This document shows, in pieces, positions 26,698 to 33,332 of a stretch of DNA of 44,201 nucleotides (the stretch's first letter is position 1; each line of letters starts with the position of its first letter). The notes beneath the pieces were generated by a model. That model did not search any database and was not told where the DNA came from. It saw only the letters and a list, made by a program, of their open reading frames with translations. The translations under genes were made by a program, and so were the position numbers. This DNA comes from a bacterium. GTDB lineage: Bacteria > Bacteroidota > Bacteroidia > Chitinophagales > Saprospiraceae. The stretch lies in contig JANSXW010000044.1 of the NCBI GenBank assembly GCA_024742755.1, forward strand, positions 1 to 44,201. The letters are read 5' to 3'.

Positions 26698-27081
26698 CTA
26701 GAATCCACTTCCCGGCCATTCCTCCCTCCGCCAATGTTTCAGCAGCCGTTCCGTGACCGGCGTGACATTCCACTTGGAGGGGTTGGGTTCCATGCGCCAG
26801 CGGTCTACAAGGTTACGCACCGCCATGATCGTCTCATTGACCTTATACTTCTGCCGGTCGTCAGAATATTCGCCGCTGTACTCCAGGTCGAGCGAAGCCT
26901 GTGCCGTTTTCTGCCGTTGCTTGCGGGACTTCGGTATAGGCGTGATCGACTCAGAGAGCCTGCGCTTGCCAATTGCCTGCCCGGTAGGGTGCCCGGTGAC
27001 GGCATCGAGCTCCCAGTGCTGCTCCGGCCGCTCGTAGGGCGAGTTGAGGATAGGGTTTTCGAAGAAGTTGGTTGCTGTCAT
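26698..27081 (-). pseudogene. N-terminal fragment of a type III-like restriction (Res/DEAD helicase) subunit
   Basis: 127 codons starting MTATNFFENPILNSPYERPE and continuing HWELDAVTGHPTGQAIGKRR, ITPIPKSRKQRQ, then VTERLLKHWRREEWPGSGF and a stop. This is the N-terminus of the BPTD_3080-type Res subunit, normally around 900-1000 aa, in which a helicase follows the LLxHWR segment. Everything after that point, including all helicase and nuclease motifs, is missing; the last residues no longer follow the family. The start codon and frame are intact, so a short peptide could still be made. Composition is G/C-rich (36 of 60 at 26881-26940). Confidence 0.8.
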
Positions 27082-27429
27082 TGTCGCTTTGGTGGTGTTT
27101 GGTTAGAGTGAACGGGTTTGTAGCCTGGCACACAGTGCTAAATTTAGAAAACAATTTCGGGTTCTCCTCCCAATTCCTTCACTTGTTTTTTTAGCGCTGT
27201 TACTTCTTTACGGAGTTGCTCGTTTTCTGTTTTAAAGTTGTAGTGGCTCCAATCGTAGTACTTTGCCTGTTCATTGAGCTTTTTCAGTATATCGATTACA
27301 GTGGAGTGCTGAGCGCCAGCTTCTGTTACCTAAACTATACTTGATTGCAATTTTTAGGTAGAACTTGGCTTAGGGTCATTTAGCACAAATCGCTAACTTC
27401 GTTTTTTACTCCATTCCTTATTTACGCCT
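27082..27429. other. Region between the Res fragment and the sulfatase gene
   Basis: 348 bases without an intact gene. The minus strand holds a coding remnant (27144-27329). The remaining roughly 100 bases before the sulfatase start should carry its promoter; TAACTTCG near 27393 is a one-mismatch -7 candidate without a good -33 box. Confidence 0.5.
27144..27329 (-). pseudogene. Start-less coding remnant with coiled-coil C-terminus
   Basis: A 61-codon frame with no Met runs from an in-frame stop to TAA at 27144-27146. It begins VTEAGAQHSTVIDILKKLNE and ends with a coiled-coil-like stretch (TENEQLRKEVTALKKQVKEL) and GGEPEIVF. Charged heptad composition and a natural-looking C-terminus suggest the 3' end of a real gene, 62 bases upstream of the Res fragment and in the same direction, so perhaps a former operon partner. 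A/T-rich. I cannot assign a family. Confidence 0.4.
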
Positions 27430-28773
27430 ATGCCGCTTTATTTTGCATTGCACCTGTTCTTGTCAATCCAAATTTTGATTCATCCAGTAGTGGGAGAATC
27501 CATTCCTTCTATTCAGGAAAAAGGCCCTCCAAATATCGTCCTCCTCTTCTGCGATGACCTCGGCTACGGGGACCTCCATGCCTATGGGCATCCCACCATT
27601 GCGACGCCCCACCTGGACCGAATGGCTCAGGAAGGCATGTTATTTACGCAGTTTTACAGTGCCTCTCCGGCCTGTACCGCCAGCCGTTATGCTTTGCTGA
27701 CCGGGCGCTATCCGGTGCGCTCCGGATTTGACTGGGTGCTGTACCCAAAGTCGGAGCGCGGGTTGCACAGTGAAGAGTATACCCTCGCTGAAGGGCTTAA
27801 AGCAGCGGGCTACCGCACCGGTTGCTTCGGCAAATGGCACCTGGGTTCCACACAGCCGGGCTTCCTTCCTTTGCAAAATGGGTTCGACACCTACGTAGGC
27901 CTGCCGTACAGCAATGATATGATTCCGCCCAAATGGCCGGATATCGCCCTGCTTTCCGGCAATGATACATTGGGCATGAACCCCGATCAGTCCCTGCTTA
28001 CCGGATTGTACACGCAGGCCGCTATTGACTTCATGGAGCAAGATGATCCGTCTCCCTTCTTTGTCTATCTCCCTTTTGCCATGCCGCACGTCCCGCTTTA
28101 CCCCGGAAAGGCTTTTGAAGGGCAGTCCCGCGCAGGGGCCTACGGCGATGTAGTGGAAGAAATTGACGATGCGGTAGGGCGTATCCGTGCGGCTCTGGAA
28201 GCGGCAGGGCTGGCAGAAAACACCCTTATCCTTTTCACCAGTGACAACGGCCCGTGGATTATCAAAGGCGCGGATGGCGGGTCAGCGGGGCATCTTCGGG
28301 ATGGCAAGGGGAGCACCTGGGAAGGGGGGATGCGTGTGCCGGGCATCGCCTGCTGGCCAGGGACTATTGCGGCTGGCCAGGTAGCGCGTACCCCTGCCAA
28401 TACCATGGACTGGTACACGACCCTGCTTGCGCTGGCCGGGCAGGCTCTTCCGGAAGACCGCGTTGTGGATGGGAATGATCTGCAGCCCCTGTTGCGCGGA
28501 GAAACGCTTTCGGAGCGTCCTTTTTTCTACTACGGCCCCGGCAATCAGTTGCAGGCCGTGCGTAAAGGCCCGTGGAAACTGCACCGCATCACCTCCAGTC
28601 AGACCGGGCTGGATTATTTTGATGGAAAATTGCCACTGCTGTTCAACCTGGACGAAGACCCCGGCGAGCGCTTCGACCGGTCTGAGCAGTTCCCGGAAAT
28701 CGTGGGGGAACTGCAGCGCCTGATGGAGGAGCAGTTGAAAGCTACGGAAGCGGCGGGGACATTTTGGGATTAA
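27430..28773 (+). CDS. Secreted sulfatase (arylsulfatase A-like, CTASR type)
   Basis: 447 aa with an N-terminal signal peptide (MPLYFALHLFLSIQILIHPV). It removes sulfate esters, probably from a polysaccharide. Metal-binding CDDLGYGD (Asp42, Asp43) and the second site LFTSDNGPW are clear. The formylglycine site is Cys82 in CTASRYALLTGRYP: the second sulfatase signature is normal but the core reads C-x-A-x-R instead of C-x-P-x-R. LGKWHLG-type CFGKWHLGS and the C-terminal RKGPWKLH segment complete the fold. It lies upstream of the hybrid regulator on the same strand, 266 bases away, and is plausibly part of the same carbohydrate programme. Confidence 0.92.
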   Translation: MPLYFALHLFLSIQILIHPVVGESIPSIQEKGPPNIVLLFCDDLGYGDLHAYGHPTIATPHLDRMAQEGMLFTQFYSASPACTASRYALLTGRYPVRSGFDWVLYPKSERGLHSEEYTLAEGLKAAGYRTGCFGKWHLGSTQPGFLPLQNGFDTYVGLPYSNDMIPPKWPDIALLSGNDTLGMNPDQSLLTGLYTQAAIDFMEQDDPSPFFVYLPFAMPHVPLYPGKAFEGQSRAGAYGDVVEEIDDAVGRIRAALEAAGLAENTLILFTSDNGPWIIKGADGGSAGHLRDGKGSTWEGGMRVPGIACWPGTIAAGQVARTPANTMDWYTTLLALAGQALPEDRVVDGNDLQPLLRGETLSERPFFYYGPGNQLQAVRKGPWKLHRITSSQTGLDYFDGKLPLLFNLDEDPGERFDRSEQFPEIVGELQRLMEEQLKATEAAGTFWD

Positions 28774-29039
28774 TTTCTGTATCAGGGTATTTTTTTAGCT
28801 AAGTTGCGTGATCAGATTTTGAGCTGAGCAATCATTGCTCCGAGAATTATCCCGCACCGATTCGTGGTTACAGGTAGTATTAGAACCCCTCATGAAGTAG
28901 ACTTGATGCTTCTGGTATCATTGCAGGGCCAAAATGGCTCTTTCCTGAAAATCGGCTGACCATACTCCCGGCTTTCCCATAATAACGTCAAACCGGTAGT
29001 TCACAACGGCCACCTGGCGTTTAACACAAAGGAGTTGCA
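28774..29039. other. Gap between sulfatase and hybrid regulator
   Basis: No gene. A small perfect hairpin, GAGCAA/TTGCTC around TCA, lies near 28827, and AGGGCC with TGGCTCT near 28926 forms another weak stem. A strong Shine-Dalgarno stands at the far end before the regulator. Confidence 0.4.
29028..29034 (+). promoter_or_regulatory. Strong ribosome binding site for a TTG start
   Basis: AAAGGAG lies 5 bases before the TTG at 29040. Few genes here show such an SD; together with the signal peptide read from that TTG it fixes the start of the hybrid regulator. Confidence 0.65.
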
Positions 29040-32000
29040 TTGAAGAAAAGCAGCATAATACTGGCTTTGTTTTGTGTATTGCTTCCGCAGGCAAGACTGG
29101 AAGCTCAGTATGCTTTTCGGCACCTCAATAAAATGGACGGGCTTTCTCAAAACTCTGTTTTCAGTATCGCTCAGGACAAGGAAGGCTTCATGTGGTTTGG
29201 TACCCGCGATGGATTGAACCGGTACGATGGTTACAGAATGGTGGTATACCGCCAAAGAGAAAATGATGCTACGGCTATAGCTGGTAATGACATTCGTTGT
29301 TTGTACTTCGATGATCAAAAGGGGCAACTCTGGGTAGGAACTTCCACTGGTTTAAGCCTTTACCGGTCCTCTCAGGACAATTTTATCAATTTTTTGCCCG
29401 GAGAAAAACCGGGAGCCCTGCTGGGAGGCTCTATCCGAACCATTTTACGCGACCGGCAGGGGCGTTTATGGGTCGGCACCAACCGAGGGCTCCATGTATA
29501 TGATGATGAAAGGATGGCGTTCCGTGTGATCCGGGGAGAACGGGGGCTGCCCGGTGAAATTTCTTCCAACAATATCAAAACCCTGTATGAGGACCTGAAT
29601 GGACAGTTGTGGGTTGGTACAGAGGATGGGCTTAACCGCCTGGTAGGCCGGGAAGGGGAGGATTATATCTTTGAACAGGCATTGCAGGATGGGGGCCATG
29701 TACTGGCAGGCCAGCATATCAAAGCGATCGTTCAGCAGGCAGATAGTGTATACTGGATAGGAACGCATAGCCACGGTCTTTACAAATGGGACCCGAAATG
29801 TCAAATACTGGAACAGTACCAAGAACGCTCTGATCAGCCAAATTCTCTAAGCCATAACAACATTCGTACCCTGGAAGTCGCGCCCGACAACAGCCTTTGG
29901 GCGGGCACCTTTGTTGGGTTAAACCGGTATCGTTCGGAGACCGATGACTTTGAGGTGTTGCTTCACGAAGAGGAAGTGCCCAGCAGCCTTAGCAACAGTT
30001 CAATACGTTCCATCTTTTTTGACCACAGAGGCAGTATGTGGGTGGGGACTTACTATGGGGGAGTAGATTTTTATGACGAACAGATTAACCGCTTTAAATA
30101 TTTACAGAGACAGGTTAATGGGAGGGGGTTAAGCCATAATGTAGTCAGTTCTTTCTGGGAAAATGAAAATGGGGATTTATGGATAGGCACTGAGGGGGGC
30201 GGGTTGAATTTTCTCGACCGAAAAACGGGGCAGTTTACGTACTATACCTCAAAGAACAAGCTTAGCGGCAATAACGTAAAGACCCTTGCAGAAGCCAATG
30301 GATACCTTTGGGTAGGTTTATTTAATGCCGGGTTGGACCGTCTTGATTTAGCGACCGGAGCGATTAGGCACTATCGTCATCAGTCGGGGCAGGCAAGGGG
30401 CTTGCCAGATGATAACATTTATGGTTTGCTTCCAGAGGGCAACCAGTTGTGGATCGCTTCCTACGGTGGTGGGCTGGCGCGAATGAATATGGATACAGAA
30501 TCATTCAGGGTATACCGCCACGATCCGGAGGATACCACGAGCCTGAGTTCTGATCTTACCCGGGTGATCTTCAAGGACCGGGCTGGGTTTTATTGGTTAG
30601 GGACTGATAACGGGCTTGACCGTTTCAGCAGCGGTGGGGCAGAAAAAGAACTACAGTTTCAGCATATCCTGAGCGGCGTTGAGGTCTATGCCCTGTGCCA
30701 GACAAAAGATGGCAGTATTTGGGTGGGGACTTATTCAGATGGCTTGTTTCATTTAAATCCCGAGGGGGCGGTTATCCATCAGTTTACAGAACAGGGAGGC
30801 CTGCCGGGGCATACCATTTTTGGCATTCTTGAAGGGGGCAATCAGCAGTTGTGGCTAAGCACAAATAATGGGCTGGCAAAGCTTGACCGGCGCAACCAAA
30901 CCTTTACGGCCTATAATTACTCTGATGGTATCCGTAACCTGGAGTTCAATTTCAATGCTTATTACAAAACGCGGAAAGGAGAACTGCTTTTTGGCGGTAC
31001 ACAGGGAGTCACCTTGTTTAATCCCTCTGATATCAAGCGCAATACCTTTGTTCCGCCATTGGTATTTACTACGCTGAAGACCTTCAACCAAAAAGTGGGG
31101 GTCGGAAGTGAGGAGGGGCTGCTGGATCAGGCCATCAACTATACTGAATCGCTTACTTTTGCTTATAACCGCGCCAATTTCACACTCGGTTTTGCAGCAT
31201 TGGATTATTTGAATCCCAGCAATAACAACTATAGCTACCTTTTGGAAGGCGTGGGAGAGGATTGGACGTACAGCAAGGGGGAGACGGAGGCGACCTATAC
31301 GCTTCAGCGTCCCGGGACCTATTATTTCCGGTTGAGAGGAGGCAATAACGATGGCCTTTGGAATCCGAAGGAACGGCACATTCGAATTGAAGTGCAGCCA
31401 CCACCCTGGCTTACCGGTTGGGCTTATCTGGCCTATGCAGTTATGCTGGCGCTGATTTTTGCAGGCACCATCCGTTTCCTGCGACTCCGCCACCAATTGG
31501 AACTGGAAGCGCTCGAAAAACGTCAACGGGAGGATCTGCACGAAGCCAAGCTGCGCTTTTTTACCAATATTGCCCATGAATTCCGTACGCCGCTTACGCT
31601 AATCACTGGCCCGCTGGAAGAACTGGTGCGGGAACAGCTACCGGTCCCTGTACACCGCAGGCTGGTGTCAATTGAGTACAACGCAAAGCGCCTGCTCTAT
31701 TTGGTAAATCAGCTGCTCAACTTCCGCAAACTGGAAGCTGACCATGAGCAGATGCAGGCAGCCGAGGGCAACCTGGTCCGGTTTATGGAGGAAATCTTCC
31801 TTTCTTTTCAGGAACTTGCTCACAGCCGCGGAATAGACTACCGGTTTGAGCGTACAGCTGACGAGGTCATGGTATTTTTCGATCGCGACAAAATGGAAAA
31901 GGTAATTTTTAATCTGCTGTCCAATGCCTTCAAATTCACGCCGGAAGGTGGCAGGATAAAACTGGCAGTTACGCAAGAGGACAAGCACGCCGTGATCGAA

Positions 32001-33125
32001 GTTTCAGACACAGGAAGGGGGGTTCCAAAGGTATTGCAGGAACAAATCTTCAAGCGGTTCTACGAGAAAGAAGCCACATTCAGGCATTCTTTCAAGGGCA
32101 CGGGTATCGGGCTGGCAGTCTCCCGGCAATTGGTGGGCATGCACCACGGCAGTATCAGTGTGGAAAGTGAGGAAGGGCAGGGAGCTACCTTTGTTGTCCG
32201 GTTGCCGAAAGGGCGCAGCCACCTCAGTGCCAGTGAAATCATTGAGGGGTTTCGGGACAGCGAAGATATCCGGCAGTATCTGGAGGCACCATTGCAGCCC
32301 ACTGAAGCCACCGGGGCCAACGCATCAGGCTCAGCGGGCGAATGGCCCGGTAAAGACGCCCCATTGCTTTTGATTGTGGAGGATAATGACGAGGTGAGGT
32401 CGTTCATAGAAGAGATTTTTAAAACTGAGTACCGGTTAGAAAGTGCAGTGGACGGGCAGGAAGGGCTAAGTAAGGCTGCCCGTATCTCGCCCGACTTGAT
32501 CATCAGTGATGTGATGATGCCCAAAATGGATGGTATCACACTTTGCCGGAAGCTTAAGACCGATTTGAGCACCAGCCATATTCCTGTCCTGCTTTTGACT
32601 GCCCGGACAGGGCTCATTTTCAAACTGGAGGGCCTGGAGACCGGGGCTGATGATTACCTGACAAAGCCTTTTAGCCCAAAAGAGCTAAAGCTTAGGGTGC
32701 AAAACCTGTTATTGGTGCGGCAGAAACTCCGGGAGCGGTTCGAACGGATTACCAACCTATCTCCTAAGGAAATAGCGGTAACCTCTGCAGACGAAAGATT
32801 TTTGGATAGGGCACTTAACGTGGCTGAGGAGCAGATGGCCAATGCTGATTTTTCGGTAGAGGATTTCGCACGGGCATTAAATGTAAGCCGCCCCCTGTTG
32901 TTTGTCAAGATCAAAGCGTTAACAAATCTGACCCCGAATAATTTCCTCAAAGATATTCGGCTGAAGCGTGCAGCACAACTCCTGAGGCAACAGAAGCTCA
33001 GCGTCTCAGAGGTGGCCTATCAGGTGGGCTTTAAAGACCCCAGGTATTTCAGCAAATGTTTCCAGAAATCCTTTGGCGAAACGCCTTCCGCATTCGCAGA
33101 GGGCTCCGGAGAATTGCCAGCCTGA
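29040..33125 (+). CDS. Hybrid two-component system sensor/regulator (HTCS)
   Basis: 1361 aa from a TTG start that gives the signal peptide MKKSSIILALFCVLLPQA; the next ATG would remove it. About fourteen Reg_prop blades (LWVGTNRGL, LWIGTEGGGL, IWVGTYSDGL and similar) make two seven-bladed propellers up to about 670, followed by a Y_Y_Y domain (about 700-785, YSYLLEGVGEDW) and one membrane helix near 792-815. The cytoplasmic half has HisKA with His846 in NIAHEFRTPL, HATPase_c (NLLSNAFKFTPEGG, GTGIGLAVS), a receiver with Asp1157 in IISDVMMPKMDG, and a C-terminal AraC-type HTH (SEVAYQVGFKDPRYFSKCFQ). It senses periplasmic glycan fragments and activates the local locus. The receptor gene follows. 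Confidence 0.95.
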   Translation: MKKSSIILALFCVLLPQARLEAQYAFRHLNKMDGLSQNSVFSIAQDKEGFMWFGTRDGLNRYDGYRMVVYRQRENDATAIAGNDIRCLYFDDQKGQLWVGTSTGLSLYRSSQDNFINFLPGEKPGALLGGSIRTILRDRQGRLWVGTNRGLHVYDDERMAFRVIRGERGLPGEISSNNIKTLYEDLNGQLWVGTEDGLNRLVGREGEDYIFEQALQDGGHVLAGQHIKAIVQQADSVYWIGTHSHGLYKWDPKCQILEQYQERSDQPNSLSHNNIRTLEVAPDNSLWAGTFVGLNRYRSETDDFEVLLHEEEVPSSLSNSSIRSIFFDHRGSMWVGTYYGGVDFYDEQINRFKYLQRQVNGRGLSHNVVSSFWENENGDLWIGTEGGGLNFLDRKTGQFTYYTSKNKLSGNNVKTLAEANGYLWVGLFNAGLDRLDLATGAIRHYRHQSGQARGLPDDNIYGLLPEGNQLWIASYGGGLARMNMDTESFRVYRHDPEDTTSLSSDLTRVIFKDRAGFYWLGTDNGLDRFSSGGAEKELQFQHILSGVEVYALCQTKDGSIWVGTYSDGLFHLNPEGAVIHQFTEQGGLPGHTIFGILEGGNQQLWLSTNNGLAKLDRRNQTFTAYNYSDGIRNLEFNFNAYYKTRKGELLFGGTQGVTLFNPSDIKRNTFVPPLVFTTLKTFNQKVGVGSEEGLLDQAINYTESLTFAYNRANFTLGFAALDYLNPSNNNYSYLLEGVGEDWTYSKGETEATYTLQRPGTYYFRLRGGNNDGLWNPKERHIRIEVQPPPWLTGWAYLAYAVMLALIFAGTIRFLRLRHQLELEALEKRQREDLHEAKLRFFTNIAHEFRTPLTLITGPLEELVREQLPVPVHRRLVSIEYNAKRLLYLVNQLLNFRKLEADHEQMQAAEGNLVRFMEEIFLSFQELAHSRGIDYRFERTADEVMVFFDRDKMEKVIFNLLSNAFKFTPEGGRIKLAVTQEDKHAVIEVSDTGRGVPKVLQEQIFKRFYEKEATFRHSFKGTGIGLAVSRQLVGMHHGSISVESEEGQGATFVVRLPKGRSHLSASEIIEGFRDSEDIRQYLEAPLQPTEATGANASGSAGEWPGKDAPLLLIVEDNDEVRSFIEEIFKTEYRLESAVDGQEGLSKAARISPDLIISDVMMPKMDGITLCRKLKTDLSTSHIPVLLLTARTGLIFKLEGLETGADDYLTKPFSPKELKLRVQNLLLVRQKLRERFERITNLSPKEIAVTSADERFLDRALNVAEEQMANADFSVEDFARALNVSRPLLFVKIKALTNLTPNNFLKDIRLKRAAQLLRQQKLSVSEVAYQVGFKDPRYFSKCFQKSFGETPSAFAEGSGELPA

Positions 33126-33220
33126 TCAGCAGGGCCGCGCTGGCCTCATCCCTTCATTTGCCTGAAACCAAGAAAAATAGCCGGCTTTGATTGCTGTTTA
33201 ATAGACTGTTATTCAGGAAG

Positions 33221-33253
33221 TTAGATTTTTGACCCCCCAGAATTAGATTTTTG
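33221..33253 (+). promoter_or_regulatory. Direct repeat operator candidate upstream of the receptor gene
   Basis: TTAGATTTTTG occurs twice, at 33221-33231 and 33243-33253, exactly 22 bases apart (two helical turns), about 80 bases before the receptor start. AraC-type output domains bind such direct repeats, and the regulator gene ends just upstream. TAACTTAG at 33270-33277 may be the -7 box, one mismatch from consensus. Confidence 0.5.
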
Positions 33254-33332
33254 TTGATACCTCATGCCATAACTTAGAAGCGAGGAACAAAAAACAATAG
33301 CGCAGGCGTTGCCTGATGAAACTGCATACGGT

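Noticed and set aside
19398..27329. Island as a prophage or integrative element
   Set aside because: No integrase, transposase, tRNA or flanking direct repeat was found.
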